From Nitrosovibrio sp. Nv17 (GTDB lineage Bacteria > Pseudomonadota > Gammaproteobacteria > Burkholderiales > Nitrosomonadaceae), in the NCBI RefSeq assembly GCF_900119085.1, contig NZ_FPIQ01000004.1:62001-126000 (forward strand): a stretch of 64,000 nucleotides of DNA, read 5' to 3'. The position numbers and the translations under genes are program-made. A model generated the notes under the pieces. It searched no databases. It saw only the letters and a program-made list of their open reading frames with translations, and was not told where the DNA came from. This document shows, piece by piece, positions 49,001 through 60,092 of this stretch (its first letter is position 1; each line of letters starts with the position of its first letter).

Positions 49001-49545
49001 ATCTGACGGAGGCGGTGGAGACGCTGGAAAGTGCGATCCGCCGCATCGACCACGAGACGCGCGCGCGCCTGCTGGAGACGGTGGAGCAGGTCAATGCCCA
49101 CCTGGACGAACTGTTTCCGGTCATGTTCGACGGCGGGCAGGCGCGGCTGGTGCTGAAAGGTGAGGAAATTCTCGATTCGGGCGTACAATTCCTGGCGCAG
49201 CCCCCGGGCAAGAAGAACAGTTCGATCCATCTGCTCTCCGGCGGCGAGAAGGCCCTGGCGGCGCTGGCGCTGGTGTTCTCGCTGTTCCGGCTGAATCCGG
49301 CACCCTTCTGCCTGCTGGACGAGGTGGATGCACCGCTGGACGACAGCAATACCGAGCGTTTCTGCAACCTGGTGAAGAAGATGTCGCATCAGACCCAGTT
49401 CCTGTTCATCAGTCACAACAAGATCACGATGGAGATGGCGCAGCAGTTGATAGGGGTCACCATGCAGGAGCAAGGGGTGTCGCGGGTGGTGGCGGTGGAG
49501 ATCGAAGAAGCCGTCCGGCTGGGCGATGCGGTCATGGCGACATGA
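46009..49545 (+). CDS. smc: Chromosome segregation protein SMC
   Basis: A 1178-residue SMC: N-terminal Walker A GPNGCGKSN (residues 32-40), long coiled coils, a hinge at about 500-680, and C-terminal signature LLSGGEKALAALAL with Walker B PFCLLDEVDAPLDD. It forms the condensin core with ScpAB. The start is a TTG: an in-frame stop at 45988-45990 lies just upstream and no ATG or GTG lies between, so TTG 46009, giving MRLSHIKLAGFKSF, is the only family-consistent start. The stop overlaps the zipA ATG as ATGA, so the two are coupled. Confidence 0.96.
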   Translation: MRLSHIKLAGFKSFVDPTAIPVPGDLVGVVGPNGCGKSNIVDAVRWVLGESRASTLRGESMQDVIFNGSARRKPVGRASVELVFDNHLGRAAGQWSSYAEISIKRILHRDGESTYHINNVHVRRRDVTDIFLGTGIGGRGYAIIEQGMISRIIEAKPEELRVFLEEAAGVSKYRERRRETGLRLGDTRENLLRTGDIARELGTQLQRLEEQAEIASRHADMTSRLQTVQNLLWLARKREAAAQRATAEKGLHALQEAFELETANLRRAERRLEAQRVRHAAAGEGLQEAQGELYAANAEVAHLEQQIRHLRENRQRMEQQIAAMRGQLEHHEQQMREAAAGVTHWREEAERARVACEAARDEAMRESGNLPQAESALRACQERLAEVHRYLLLEEQSGRLEESHRAHAERILQQLAARQARLEAERAALPQTDIGELSLLHEQAEDIAAGLAQKQEALAHAERQLPAANAARQEQVRTVQDLEQRMTQAQARLAAMERLQQRLEGSQEMSAWLARQRLEAVPRLWQGIRIEAGWEDALEAVLRERLNGAGLARLEEAHGWLDDPPPAKWSLYEPEPFPVERAPAGTEARESWIPLRRYLTCASAGAEAVLGEWLGGVFAIEGVEAGLAQRARLEPGEALVTREGHVVTRHSLTYYAPDSQLHGVLVRQREMAQIEVEIGAFEARLAVEADALAQAQADCHALEVSVSRLRDESGGLQRIHHDVQMQRMKRTQAIEHVDRRRGQLEEELAEIDHQRVAETARIEEAQARLAGCQEQIGRLREQAGQEALARDAAEQRLQRQRRLAQDRERAAQGALFHEKACQNKILEMENAIRLVGENAGELRGNLERLQRDQCELDEAPLHERLQEWLSLQEQREQALAQARDELEQVSDDLRGMEQARMTSEQALHPLRDAMNEARLKEQEARIIEGQFETRLRDAGADEDALAQMLGKARPSSLQAEIDRLGAAIAALGAVNLGALEELQAAQARKTYLDSQVQDLTEAVETLESAIRRIDHETRARLLETVEQVNAHLDELFPVMFDGGQARLVLKGEEILDSGVQFLAQPPGKKNSSIHLLSGGEKALAALALVFSLFRLNPAPFCLLDEVDAPLDDSNTERFCNLVKKMSHQTQFLFISHNKITMEMAQQLIGVTMQEQGVSRVVAVEIEEAVRLGDAVMAT

Positions 49546-50828
49546 TCGACACGGCGGACATGAACGAGCTGCGCATCGGCCTGGTCGCCATCGGTCTGGT
49601 ACTGGTGCTGGGAGTGGCCCTCTTCAACTGGATGCAGCAGCGGCGCTACCGGCGGGAATCGAGGAAGGCGTTCGCACGCGAGCACGAGGATGTATTGCTG
49701 AGGCCGGAGGGAGACGACGCCGCAGCCATGGGCGGCCGGGTAGAACCGCAGCTGCGCAGCGACGCGTACCCGCTTCCCCCGCTCCCGCCCACGAGTGTGA
49801 GCGCGGAGCCGGAGGCATCCGGTGCCCTGGCCGATGCCGGCGAATCCGGGGATCTCGGCACGGCTGCGGTGGCTGCCGGCATCGATGCAGCGGCACCCGA
49901 CGATCCGATCACATCGATCCCACCGGCCAATGCGGCGTCTTCGCCCATGCCAGCGCCCACGCCGGCCCCCACGCCGACCCCCACGCCAGTACCGGCGTCA
50001 GGGGAAGGCGGCGTGGCGGAAATCGACTACGTCGTCAACCTCCATGCCGCGGTGCCCGCGACGGAGGCGGAGCTGGCGGAGGTGTTGCAGCGCAAGTTCG
50101 ATTTCGGCAAGCCGGTACGCTGGCTGGGGCAAAGGAAGGCGGGTGCGCCCTGGGAGGAGATGACGGCCGAGGCACTCGGCAGGAGCGGCTTCCTGATCAT
50201 GAAAGGTTGCCTGCAGCTGGCCGATCGGGCCGGGCCCGTCAGCGAGGTCAGCCTGTCCGGCTTCCACGACATGGCGCAGCATCTCGCTGCGCGCACCCAA
50301 GCGGCACTGGATGCCCAGGATGTGCGCACGGCCCATGCCCGGGCACTGTCGCTGGATCAGTTCTGCGCGGAAGTGGACGTGATGGTGGGACTCAACATCA
50401 TCAGCCGGGACAGCGGCGTCTTTACCGGCGCCAAGATACAGGTCCTGGCGGAAGCATCGGGTTTCAGGCTGGGGGCGAACGGTACCTTCGGCCATCGCGG
50501 CGAAGACGGCACCCTGCGGTTTTTCCTGGGCAACCAGGAAGCGTCGCCGTTTCTCGCCGACGGCATGCGCATCCTGACGACACGCGGCATCACCTTTCTG
50601 CTGGATGTCCCACGCGTCGCGGACGGCGAGAGGGCGTTCGACGACATGACGCATCTTGCCCGGAGCTTCGCGGACACCCTGGGCGGCATCATGGTCGATG
50701 ACAACGGCGTTACATTGAGCGACGCCGGCATCGGCAAGATCAGGCAGCAGCTGGGCGTGATACAGTCCTCGATGCGGGCGCGGGGGATTCCTGCGGGCGG
50801 CGAGGTCGCGCTGAGGCTGTTTGCATGA
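49542..50828 (+). CDS. zipA: ZipA-like cell division protein
   Basis: A 428-residue protein with one N-terminal membrane helix (ELRIGLVAIGLVLVLGVALF), a basic patch, a proline/alanine-rich linker with PTPAPTPTPTPVP, and a C-terminal FtsZ-binding-type domain ending with the conserved GGIMVDDNG. It anchors FtsZ to the membrane. The position between smc and ligA is the classic one for proteobacterial zipA. The start overlaps the smc stop; an ATG six codons later is also possible. Confidence 0.85.
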   Translation: MIDTADMNELRIGLVAIGLVLVLGVALFNWMQQRRYRRESRKAFAREHEDVLLRPEGDDAAAMGGRVEPQLRSDAYPLPPLPPTSVSAEPEASGALADAGESGDLGTAAVAAGIDAAAPDDPITSIPPANAASSPMPAPTPAPTPTPTPVPASGEGGVAEIDYVVNLHAAVPATEAELAEVLQRKFDFGKPVRWLGQRKAGAPWEEMTAEALGRSGFLIMKGCLQLADRAGPVSEVSLSGFHDMAQHLAARTQAALDAQDVRTAHARALSLDQFCAEVDVMVGLNIISRDSGVFTGAKIQVLAEASGFRLGANGTFGHRGEDGTLRFFLGNQEASPFLADGMRILTTRGITFLLDVPRVADGERAFDDMTHLARSFADTLGGIMVDDNGVTLSDAGIGKIRQQLGVIQSSMRARGIPAGGEVALRLFA

Positions 50829-50851
50829 GCCACTTCCACCGCCAGGGCTGA

Positions 50852-52918
<2,067 letters not shown>

Positions 52919-52944
52919 ATCTTTTCTAGCAGAGACACACACCT

Positions 52945-53829
52945 ATGACGAAAATAACCAAGGCGGTCTTCCCGGTGGCGGGGATGGGCACGCGCTTCCT
53001 TCCGGCCACCAAGGCCAGTCCCAAGGAGATGATGCCGATCGTGGACAAGCCCCTGATCCAGTATGCGGTCGAGGAAGCCATCGCGGCGGGCATCACGGAA
53101 ATGATCTTCATCACGGGCCGCAACAAGCGTGCGATCGAGGATCATTTCGACAAGGCGTACGAACTGGAAACGGAACTGCAGGCCCGCGGCAGGACAGAAA
53201 CCCTGGAGGTGCTGCGCGGCATCCTGCCGAAGAACGTCTCCTGCATCTACATCCGCCAGTCCGAGGCCCTGGGGCTGGGCCATGCGGTGCTGTGCGCGCG
53301 CCCCGCCGTGGGGGATGCGCCGTTCGCGGTGCTGCTGGCGGACGACCTGCTGATCGGCAGGCCCCCCATCATGCGGCAGATGACCGACGTCTATGAGCGC
53401 CATCGCTGCTCGATACTGGCGGTGCAGAACGTCGAGCCCGCTGAGACGGGCAGCTACGGCATCGTGCGCTGCGAAGGCGGGGCGGATGGGCTGTATCCCA
53501 TCGCCGGCATCGTCGAGAAGCCGCGGCCGGAGCACGCACCCTCGACGCTGGGCGTGGTGGGCCGCTACGTGCTCACGCCCCGCATATTCGACCACCTCGA
53601 AAGAGTGACGCCGGGAGCGGGTGGCGAAATCCAGTTGACCGACGGCATCGCCTCCCTGCTGCAGGAAGACCAGGCGCTGGCCTATGAGTTTTCCGGTACC
53701 CGCTACGATTGCGGCACCAAGATCGGCTATCTCAAGGCGACGATCGCGCTGGCGCTCGGGCATCCCGAGGTGGGCAGGGAATTTTCCGAGTACCTGGACA
53801 CGTTCGAACGCTGCGGCTCTCTCGCCTGA
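52945..53829 (+). CDS. galU: UTP-glucose-1-phosphate uridylyltransferase
   Basis: A 294-residue enzyme making UDP-glucose for polysaccharide and lipopolysaccharide. The nucleotide-binding motif [17 protein letters not shown] (residues 14-30), LLADDLLI and VGRYVLTP with EIQLTDGI are all present. It follows ligA by 26 bp, so it is likely co-transcribed. It supplies precursor to the polysaccharide genes elsewhere in the window. Confidence 0.95.
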   Translation: MTKITKAVFPVAGMGTRFLPATKASPKEMMPIVDKPLIQYAVEEAIAAGITEMIFITGRNKRAIEDHFDKAYELETELQARGRTETLEVLRGILPKNVSCIYIRQSEALGLGHAVLCARPAVGDAPFAVLLADDLLIGRPPIMRQMTDVYERHRCSILAVQNVEPAETGSYGIVRCEGGADGLYPIAGIVEKPRPEHAPSTLGVVGRYVLTPRIFDHLERVTPGAGGEIQLTDGIASLLQEDQALAYEFSGTRYDCGTKIGYLKATIALALGHPEVGREFSEYLDTFERCGSLA

Positions 53830-53872
53830 GATGGCACCGTGCCCGTTTCCCGTGACGCCCGGCTGACGGCCC

Positions 53873-54436
53873 ATGCTGTCCGCGGAGGAGGCGACCGGCA
53901 TACTCGAGCGGGCAGAGCTGATCTGTTCCGAGGAGGCGGTGTCGCGGGCGGTGGCGGACATGGCCGCGGCCATCACGGCGGAGCTGTCGCACAGCCATCC
54001 GCTGGTACTGAGCGTCATGGGCGGCGCGGTGGTGTTCACCGGCCAGCTGCTGCCCCGGCTGGCGTTTCCGCTGGATTTCGACTACGTGCACGTCAGCCGC
54101 TACGACAACGAGATCCGGGGTGGAGACATCAGCTGGAGGACGATCCCGCGCGAGAGCGTCCGCGGCAGGGTGGTGCTGGTGCTGGATGACATACTCGACG
54201 AGGGCATCACGCTCGCGGTGATCCGTGACTGGGTCCTGGGACACGGCGCGGCGGCGTTCTACAGCGCCGTATTCGCCGAGAAGTGTCTCGGCAGGGCCAA
54301 GCCGGTCGAGGCGAACTTCGTCGGTATCGTGGTGCCCAATTGCTATGTGTTCGGTTTCGGCATGGACATCCACGGCGCGTGGCGGAATCTGCCCGCGGTC
54401 TACGCGCTGCGCGAACCGCCACGGACCCCGGATTGA
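53873..54436 (+). CDS. hpt: Hypoxanthine-guanine phosphoribosyltransferase
   Basis: A 187-residue purine salvage enzyme. The PRPP-binding loop is VVLVLDDILDEGIT (about residues 100-113) and the pyrophosphate loop region is VMGGAVVFTGQL. It belongs to the shorter hypoxanthine-guanine type found in betaproteobacteria. It stands immediately before the thioinosine phosphorylase gene, which releases hypoxanthine, so the two form a salvage pair. Confidence 0.92.
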   Translation: MLSAEEATGILERAELICSEEAVSRAVADMAAAITAELSHSHPLVLSVMGGAVVFTGQLLPRLAFPLDFDYVHVSRYDNEIRGGDISWRTIPRESVRGRVVLVLDDILDEGITLAVIRDWVLGHGAAAFYSAVFAEKCLGRAKPVEANFVGIVVPNCYVFGFGMDIHGAWRNLPAVYALREPPRTPD

Positions 54437-54481
54437 CGGGTCTGCCGCATTTTTCCACCGTTCTTCATCGATCATGACAAC

Positions 54482-55228
54482 ATGCTGGCAATCATAGGCG
54501 GTACCGGAATGGCACAGCTTGCCTGCCTGGAAGTGTCGAACCGGCAGGTGATACGCACGCCCTATGGCGAGCCCTCGGGGCCGCTGACCTTCGGCCGGAT
54601 CAAGGATCACGAGGTCGTCTTTCTCGCGCGCCATGGCTACGGCCATACCATCCCGCCGCACGTGGTGAACTATCGTGCCAATCTGTGGGCGCTGCACTCG
54701 CTGAGTCTGACCCGCGTGATATCCGTGGCCTCGGTAGGCGGGATACGCAGCGATCTCGCGCCCGGCAGCATCGTCATTCCCCACCAGATCATCGACTACA
54801 CCCATGGGCGCAAGCATACCTACTACGACACCACCGATCGTCCCGTCACCCATATCGATTTCACCGAGCCCTACTGCCCGCTGACGCGGGAACGTCTGCT
54901 GCAGGCGGCGGACCGCGCCCGTCAGGCCATCATCGACGGCGGCGTGTATGGCGCGACCCAGGGGCCGCGCCTGGAGACCGCGTCGGAAATCGACCGGCTG
55001 GAGCGGGATGGCGTGGACATGGTGGGCATGACCGGCATGCCGGAGGCTGCGCTGGCCAAGGAACTGCACCTGTGTTACGCGACCATCGCGGTGGTCGCGA
55101 ACCATGCCGCGGGCCGGGCGACGAGCGCACGCGCCATCCACCTCAAAGACGCGCATGCCGTGCTGGAGAAGGCCATGGTGGGCGTCCGGAGCATGCTTGA
55201 ATGGGCGGTGGAACTCGATGCCGACTAG
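54482..55228 (+). CDS. S-methyl-5'-thioinosine phosphorylase
   Basis: A 248-residue member of the PNP/MTAP family II. GGTGM at the N-terminus, [19 protein letters not shown] as phosphate/nucleoside-binding region, and [19 protein letters not shown] are family motifs, followed by [14 protein letters not shown]. The pairing with hpt and the PNP-family length fit the proteobacterial MTI phosphorylase, which yields hypoxanthine and 5-methylthioribose-1-phosphate. A 5'-methylthioadenosine phosphorylase cannot be excluded by eye. It overlaps def by 11 bp. Confidence 0.85.
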   Translation: MLAIIGGTGMAQLACLEVSNRQVIRTPYGEPSGPLTFGRIKDHEVVFLARHGYGHTIPPHVVNYRANLWALHSLSLTRVISVASVGGIRSDLAPGSIVIPHQIIDYTHGRKHTYYDTTDRPVTHIDFTEPYCPLTRERLLQAADRARQAIIDGGVYGATQGPRLETASEIDRLERDGVDMVGMTGMPEAALAKELHLCYATIAVVANHAAGRATSARAIHLKDAHAVLEKAMVGVRSMLEWAVELDAD

Positions 55229-55751
55229 GACCGTATTGAAGATGGGCGATCCCCGCCTGCTTCAGGTCGCGCGCAAGGTGGAGGCGTTCGACACACCCGA
55301 ACTCGACGCCCTGCTACAGGACATGCATGACACGATGGCGGCACTGGACGGCGCAGGGCTGGCCGCGCCGCAGATCGGGGTGGATCTCCAGGTCGTGATA
55401 TTCGGGGTGCGGCGCAACCCGCGCTACCCCGATGCGGAGGAGGTGCCGTTCACCGAACTGATCAATCCCGAGATTGCGCCCCTGACGCAGGAGCAGGAGC
55501 AGGGCTGGGAGGGCTGCCTCAGCGTGCCGGGCATGCGCGGCATGGTGCCGCGGTTCACCAGGCTACGCTACCGGGGCCGGGATCGGCACGGCGAAGCCAT
55601 CGATCGCGTGGCCGAGGGTTTCCATGCTCGCGTGGTGCAGCATGAGTGCGATCACCTGCAGGGCATACTGTATCCCATGCGCATCACCGATTTTCGCACC
55701 TTCGGCTTCACCGACACCCTGTTCCCGGGCCAGGCGCTTACGGACGATTAG
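55218..55751 (+). CDS. def: Peptide deformylase
   Basis: A 177-residue metallo-deformylase that removes formyl groups from nascent proteins. All three motifs are intact: [10 protein letters not shown] (about 46-55), EGCLSVPG (about 96-103) and HECDHLQG (about 140-147). ATG 55218 lies inside the 3' end of the phosphorylase gene, showing tight operon packing. The 3' end overlaps the opposing aroK end by 14 bp. The fmt partner is not next to it. Confidence 0.95.
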   Translation: MPTRTVLKMGDPRLLQVARKVEAFDTPELDALLQDMHDTMAALDGAGLAAPQIGVDLQVVIFGVRRNPRYPDAEEVPFTELINPEIAPLTQEQEQGWEGCLSVPGMRGMVPRFTRLRYRGRDRHGEAIDRVAEGFHARVVQHECDHLQGILYPMRITDFRTFGFTDTLFPGQALTDD

Positions 55752-56397
55752 GCAGCGGGCGCGCGCCCAGGCGGTCCTTGCGGTCCATGCCCATGGACCC
55801 GGGTACGTCGGATTCCTCCGGCGATGCCGTATCGGCGCGGATCACCTGCGCGAGTTCCTGCGCCAGGTGGCGAGCGCTGCGTTTTCCGCTTTCAGCGATG
55901 ATATGGGCCGTTTCGCGGTAGAGCGGGTCGCGCTGGGCATACAGTTCGAGCAGCCTCTGGCGCGGATCGGAGGTCTGCAGCAGCGGCCGGTTGCGGTCCT
56001 GCCGGGTGCGGCGCCACAGGTCGTCCACCGCTGCCTTGAGATAGATGACCGTGCCGCTGCGCTTCAGCAACTCCCGGTTTTCCCGCTGGAGCACGGCGCC
56101 TCCGCCGGTGGCGAGCACGATATCCCGCCTTTGCAGCAAATCCGTCAGGACCTCGGCCTCGCGCCGGCGAAATCCCGATTCACCCTCGATTTCGAAGATC
56201 ACGGGGATATCGACGCCGGTACGCCTCTGGATCTCGCGATCCGAATCGAGAAAGGTTCTTCCCAGAAGGTTCGCCAGCAGCTTGCCGATGGTGGTTTTCC
56301 CTGCACCCATCATGCCTATCAGCAGGATGTTGTCGGGGGTGCGATGCCGCTCGCCCATCCCTGGGGCCGGCACAGAGGGTGCAAGGATGGAGTCCAT
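55738..56397 (-). CDS. aroK: Shikimate kinase
   Basis: A 219-residue kinase of the chorismate pathway. The P-loop is GMMGAGKTT (about residues 28-36), the shikimate-binding [14 protein letters not shown], and the LID RDRNRPLL are present. The start at 56397 gives about 22 residues before the core; ATG 56358 is possible. A C-terminal tail of about 30 residues ([19 protein letters not shown]) is beyond the usual end. aroB does not follow. It converges with def. Confidence 0.93.
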   Translation of the reverse strand: MDSILAPSVPAPGMGERHRTPDNILLIGMMGAGKTTIGKLLANLLGRTFLDSDREIQRRTGVDIPVIFEIEGESGFRRREAEVLTDLLQRRDIVLATGGGAVLQRENRELLKRSGTVIYLKAAVDDLWRRTRQDRNRPLLQTSDPRQRLLELYAQRDPLYRETAHIIAESGKRSARHLAQELAQVIRADTASPEESDVPGSMGMDRKDRLGARPLPNRP

Positions 56398-56486
56398 CCG
56401 TCCATTGTAGCGGAAATGCCGGGCGGCGAGAATGCCGGGTTCGCGGGAGCGGCCTCGGCAGGCAGTGGGGTGGGGCTGCCTCGCTC

Positions 56487-56807
56487 CTACTCGGCGGGCA
56501 GCAGCGGGGCGACGCTGAATTCCTCCCGGTTCAGCCTGCCGTCCCGATCCATATCCAGGCTTCTGAACACGCTTGCCGGCATCTTCTGCGCCTCGGCCTC
56601 CTCTGCGCTGACATAGCCGTCCTTGTCCGTGTCGTACAGTTCCCACGGGGGAGGGACGCCGTCCTCGGGACCGTCTGTCGGCGCCTGCGCCTGCGCGGCG
56701 GCACAGGCGATCAGCGCGGCGGCTGCCCATGCCAGCCGCCGCCGGAGGGGCGCAGACGCGTTCCCTCTGCCTCGGCTTTCAAGTGTGCTCCGGGAAAATG
56801 GGTGCAT
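56487..56807 (-). CDS. Small exported EF-hand protein
   Basis: A 106-residue protein with a signal peptide (LAWAAAALIACAAAQA) and two calcium-binding EF-hand loops, DTDKDGYVSAEE (about 59-70) and DMDRDGRLNREE (about 85-96). GAGGAG upstream of ATG 56807 supports the start. It is probably a periplasmic calcium-binding protein of unknown partner. It is the last gene of a minus-strand group with the YqjD/YqjE-type cassette, 23 bp after the previous gene. Confidence 0.85.
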   Translation of the reverse strand: MHPFSRSTLESRGRGNASAPLRRRLAWAAAALIACAAAQAQAPTDGPEDGVPPPWELYDTDKDGYVSAEEAEAQKMPASVFRSLDMDRDGRLNREEFSVAPLLPAE

Positions 56808-56830
56808 GCCGATGCTCCTCCGGTGAATGC

Positions 56831-57178
56831 TCAGTACCTGCCGCGGGCACGCAGCAGACGTATCATCGACGGCAGCAGCTGCCGTGCCAGCAGCGCCCTG
56901 ACCGGGCCGCTCAGCAGTCCGGATGTCAGGCGGGCGCCGCCTCTGGTGGCGGCACGCAGGGACGGTCGCGGTGCCAGCACGATGACGGCCGCCAGTCCCA
57001 GGGTGAGGGAATAGGGGTGCCGTGCCAGGAACCTGAAGGTGTGGCTGCGCGGAAACGCGGAGGGCGCATGGCGCGATGCCTCCGCCCTGACGAACCGGGC
57101 GCGATAGGCATCGCGACGCGCCTGCATGCGTGCCAGCAGGGCGGTTTTCTCTTCCTCCAGGGAGGAGGGAGCGCTCAT
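56831..57178 (-). CDS. Small basic membrane-associated protein, YqjK position
   Basis: A 115-residue, arginine-rich protein with one hydrophobic stretch (SLTLGLAAVIVLAPRPSL, about 57-74). It lies just after the YqjE-like gene, overlapping it as ATGA. In enterobacteria yqjK occupies this place, but sequence similarity by eye is weak, so I give no symbol. It is probably involved with the membrane-stress cassette. Confidence 0.7.
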   Translation of the reverse strand: MSAPSSLEEEKTALLARMQARRDAYRARFVRAEASRHAPSAFPRSHTFRFLARHPYSLTLGLAAVIVLAPRPSLRAATRGGARLTSGLLSGPVRALLARQLLPSMIRLLRARGRY

Positions 57179-57549
57179 CCCACATCCTTCATCAGCTTGA
57201 TATCCTGCTGCAGTTCGTCGCGCAGCGTCTCGAACGGAGAGGCCGGTTTCGCTATGCTTCCGTCATTCAGGACGAGGTACGCCACGACCGCGCCCAAGCC
57301 GTAGACGGCAGCCACTGCCCATGCGGAGATCGTGCGGTAGGGGGTGTCCCAGAAGGTGACGACGATCGCCAGCCCCAGGAAGATCAGGGCAAGGAGGACC
57401 AGCATGCCCATGATCAGGAAGCCGACGATTCGTCTCTTCAGCTCCTGCCTCTGGATCTCCGCGGATATCCTGACCAGCTGCAGGTAGTCGTCGACGCGCT
57501 CCAGCGCCATGCCCGCCAGATACCGGGCCTTCTGCAGAGACTCAAACAC
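57175..57549 (-). CDS. YqjE-like phage-holin-family membrane protein
   Basis: A 124-residue protein with two membrane helices (VGFLIMGMLVLLALIFLGLA and ISAWAVAAVYGLGAVVAYLV) between amphipathic N- and C-terminal helices, the layout of the YqjE/DUF1469 holin-like superfamily. It is part of the yqjD-yqjE-type gene set that, in E. coli, is linked to stationary phase and ribosome-membrane association. The start at 57549 opens with MFESLQKARYLAG. Confidence 0.85.
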   Translation of the reverse strand: MFESLQKARYLAGMALERVDDYLQLVRISAEIQRQELKRRIVGFLIMGMLVLLALIFLGLAIVVTFWDTPYRTISAWAVAAVYGLGAVVAYLVLNDGSIAKPASPFETLRDELQQDIKLMKDVG

Positions 57550-57587
57550 GGCGGGACGCCCTGGTTGCAGCGCTTACCGGACGCATC

Positions 57588-58004
57588 CTACCGACGGGCG
57601 ATCAGCAGGCCGAGCAGAAGGCCGGTCAGGGCGGCGTAGCCTACCGACTGGATGGGATGTTCCTTGACGTAGTCCCGTGAGCATTCCACTCCGTGCTCGA
57701 ATTGGTTGCGGGCGTCATTGACCAATTCGCTGGCGGTTTCCCTGCCGGCGGCGATCTTCTCCAGCAGCCTTTCCTTGGCTTCCTCCACCTCCGCTTCCGA
57801 CAGGCTGGAGATACGGGAGATCAGGTCGCTCAGGTCGGCGCGCAGATTGGACAGTTCCTCGCCGGCGACGTCGCTTACCCGCTTTCCCGCCGACCGGGCG
57901 GCGCTGCCCACCCGGGATGCGGAAGCCCCGGCCCGTTGCGCCACATGTCTTGCCTCGGCCTGCGCCTCGTCCGATTTGGTCCTGGAAGTATTATTGGTCG
58001 TCAT
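57588..58004 (-). CDS. ElaB/YqjD-family (DUF883) ribosome/membrane-tethering protein
   Basis: A 138-residue mostly helical protein whose C-terminal helix, HPIQSVGYAALTGLLLGLLI then ARR, is the DUF883 membrane anchor. Family members are membrane proteins of stationary phase that can bind ribosomes. GGAGCG before ATG 58004 supports this start over the extended frame to 58052. It is first of the cassette followed by the YqjE-like gene. Confidence 0.88.
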   Translation of the reverse strand: MTTNNTSRTKSDEAQAEARHVAQRAGASASRVGSAARSAGKRVSDVAGEELSNLRADLSDLISRISSLSEAEVEEAKERLLEKIAAGRETASELVNDARNQFEHGVECSRDYVKEHPIQSVGYAALTGLLLGLLIARR

Positions 58005-58366
58005 AGATCGCTCCATATATGTGATGGGTATCGTACACTGGTATTTCAGCATGAAACAGCAGTGTCCTGCAACCGACGATCCCGGTATGTGCGTCGACGC
58101 ACATAAAGCCTGCTTCGCGGCCCTCTGCGCCTGCGCCGGTGGCGCCGTGTCCCCGGATGCGGAGCATCGGCGGCGGGTTCAGTTCATTGAACAAAGTGCG
58201 CGCAACGGTGCTATAATCCCGCGCTAATCCGGCTGGCGGCGTCGATTCCCGTTTTCCATCGATCGTCCGGGCACCGGATTGAATTCGCATATCCGCCCGT
58301 TCCGAGGGTGCTCTCGCGCAGAGAGGCTGTGGCGGATAGAGGCTCAACCCAGAGGAGAATCCGTTC
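58005..58366. other. Divergent region between the YqjD-like gene and rpsB
   Basis: A 360-bp region holding the rpsB promoter (58187-58217) and about 140 nt of rpsB leader. The leader may carry autoregulatory structure as in other rpsB messages, but I cannot identify a conserved motif by eye. No gene is seen. Confidence 0.5.
58187..58217 (+). promoter_or_regulatory. rpsB-tsf operon promoter
   Basis: TTGAAC (58187-58192) and TATAAT (58212-58217) are 19 bp apart, and TG at the -15/-14 positions makes an extended -10 (TGCTATAAT). A long leader follows. This fits a strong ribosomal-protein promoter. Confidence 0.75.
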
Positions 58367-59104
58367 ATGTCGGTAACCATGCGGCAAATGCTGGAAGCGG
58401 GTGTCCACTTCGGACACCAGACCCGTTTCTGGAACCCCAGGATGGCCCCTTATATATTCGGCCATCGCAACAAGATACACATCATCAATCTGGAGAGAAC
58501 CCTGGTGATGTACCAGGAGGCGATGAAATACGTGCGCCAGCTGTCCGCCAACAAGGGCAGCATCCTGTTCGTGGGCACCAAGCGGCAGGCACGCGACATC
58601 GTGCGCGAGGAAGCGCGGCGCAGCGGATCGCCCTACGTCGACCAGCGCTGGCTGGGCGGGATGCTGACCAACTTCAAGACGATCAAGCAGTCCATCAAGC
58701 GCCTGCACGACATGGAGACGATGGCGGGGGACGGCACGCTGGACAGGCTGTCCAAGAAGGAGGGGCTGGACATCCAGCGCGAACTGGAGAAGCTCAATCG
58801 CAGCCTGGGCGGCATCAAGGACATGAAGGGCATCCCGGACGCCATGTTCGTGATCGACGTAGGCTACCAGAAGGGTGCGATCGTCGAGGCCAAGAAGCTC
58901 GGCATTCCCATCGTGGGGGTGGTGGACACCAATCACAGTCCCGAGGGCCTGGACTACGTCATTCCCGGCAACGACGACTCCAGCCAGGCCATACGGCTGT
59001 ATGCGCGCGGGGTTGCGGATGCGATCCTGGAGGGTCGCAACCAGGTCGTCCACGAAATCCTGGCGGGCGAGCTGGCGGAGGACGAAACGGCCCTCCCGGA
59101 GTAA
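58367..59104 (+). CDS. rpsB: 30S ribosomal protein S2
   Basis: A 245-residue S2. [20 protein letters not shown] at the N-terminus, [11 protein letters not shown] and [15 protein letters not shown], plus [12 protein letters not shown] and [20 protein letters not shown], are family-specific. It is the first gene of the rpsB-tsf-pyrH-frr cluster conserved across bacteria. The start 58367 has GAGGAG upstream. Confidence 0.98.
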   Translation: MSVTMRQMLEAGVHFGHQTRFWNPRMAPYIFGHRNKIHIINLERTLVMYQEAMKYVRQLSANKGSILFVGTKRQARDIVREEARRSGSPYVDQRWLGGMLTNFKTIKQSIKRLHDMETMAGDGTLDRLSKKEGLDIQRELEKLNRSLGGIKDMKGIPDAMFVIDVGYQKGAIVEAKKLGIPIVGVVDTNHSPEGLDYVIPGNDDSSQAIRLYARGVADAILEGRNQVVHEILAGELAEDETALPE

Positions 59105-59178
59105 GGCCGCCACATGCACAGCAGCCTGACAGGCTGGGGGGTGCGGCGGATTCGACCAATTTCGTATCAGGAGTCGCC

Positions 59179-60087
59179 ATGGCGGATATCACCGCGCAGA
59201 TGGTCAAGACGTTGCGTGAAACAACCGGGCTGGGCATGATGGAGTGCAAGAAGGCGCTCGCCGAGACCGATGGAGACATGAAGGCGGCGGAGGACCTGCT
59301 GCGGATCCGCAGCGGGGCCAAGGCGGGCAAGGCCGCCGGCCGCATCGCGGCGGAAGGCGTGGTGGCGGCGTGCATCGCCGACGATGGCAGGCATGGCGCG
59401 CTGGTGGAGGTCAACTGCGAGACCGACTTCGTCTCCAGGAACGAGGATTTCATCGATTTCGCCCGCAACCTGGCGCAATGGGTGGCGGGGAACGACGTGG
59501 CGGACATCGCGGCGCTTTCGGCCGCGATCCTCCCGGGCGGCGAGACCGTGGACGGACTGCGCCAGGGGCTCGTCATGAAGCTGGGCGAGAATATCAGCGT
59601 GCGCCGCTTCGCGCGACACGTCACGGAAGGGAATCTGGCCTTCTATCTGCACGGGACCAGGATCGGCGTGATGGTGGACTACACGGGCGGCGATGAAGCC
59701 CTGGGCAGGGATCTGGCCATGCACATCGCCGCCAGCAAGCCGCTGTGCGTTTCGCGCGACCAGGTCTCCCCCGACCTGCTGGAGCGCGAACGGCAGATAT
59801 ACACCGCGCAGGCGGCAGAGAGCGGCAAGCCTGCTGACATCGTCGCAAGGATGGTGGAAGGGCGTATCGCCAAGTACCTTGCCGAAGTGACGCTCCTGGG
59901 CCAGCCCTTCGTCAAGGATCCGGACCGGGTCGTGGAAAAGCTGCTGGCGGAGAAATCCGCCACGGTGAAGGGATTCACCCTGTTCGTCGTGGGAGAAGGG
60001 ATAGAGAAGAAGTCCGGCGATTTCGCCGCGGAAGTGATGGCCCAGGTGAATCAGGTCAAGGTGGATCAGGTATCGCAGCCGGGGTAG
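59179..60087 (+). CDS. tsf: Elongation factor Ts
   Basis: A 302-residue nucleotide exchange factor for EF-Tu. The N-terminal UBA-like domain ([19 protein letters not shown]) and the EF-Tu-binding TDFV in [13 protein letters not shown] are intact. ATG 59179 has CAGGAG upstream. It follows rpsB by 74 bp. Confidence 0.98.
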   Translation: MADITAQMVKTLRETTGLGMMECKKALAETDGDMKAAEDLLRIRSGAKAGKAAGRIAAEGVVAACIADDGRHGALVEVNCETDFVSRNEDFIDFARNLAQWVAGNDVADIAALSAAILPGGETVDGLRQGLVMKLGENISVRRFARHVTEGNLAFYLHGTRIGVMVDYTGGDEALGRDLAMHIAASKPLCVSRDQVSPDLLERERQIYTAQAAESGKPADIVARMVEGRIAKYLAEVTLLGQPFVKDPDRVVEKLLAEKSATVKGFTLFVVGEGIEKKSGDFAAEVMAQVNQVKVDQVSQPG

Positions 60088-60092
60088 GCATC

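Noticed and set aside
45985-49473. 1162-residue minus-strand frame opposite smc
   Set aside because: Leucine/glutamine-rich mirror of the SMC coiled coil without domains; SMC motifs are complete on the plus strand.
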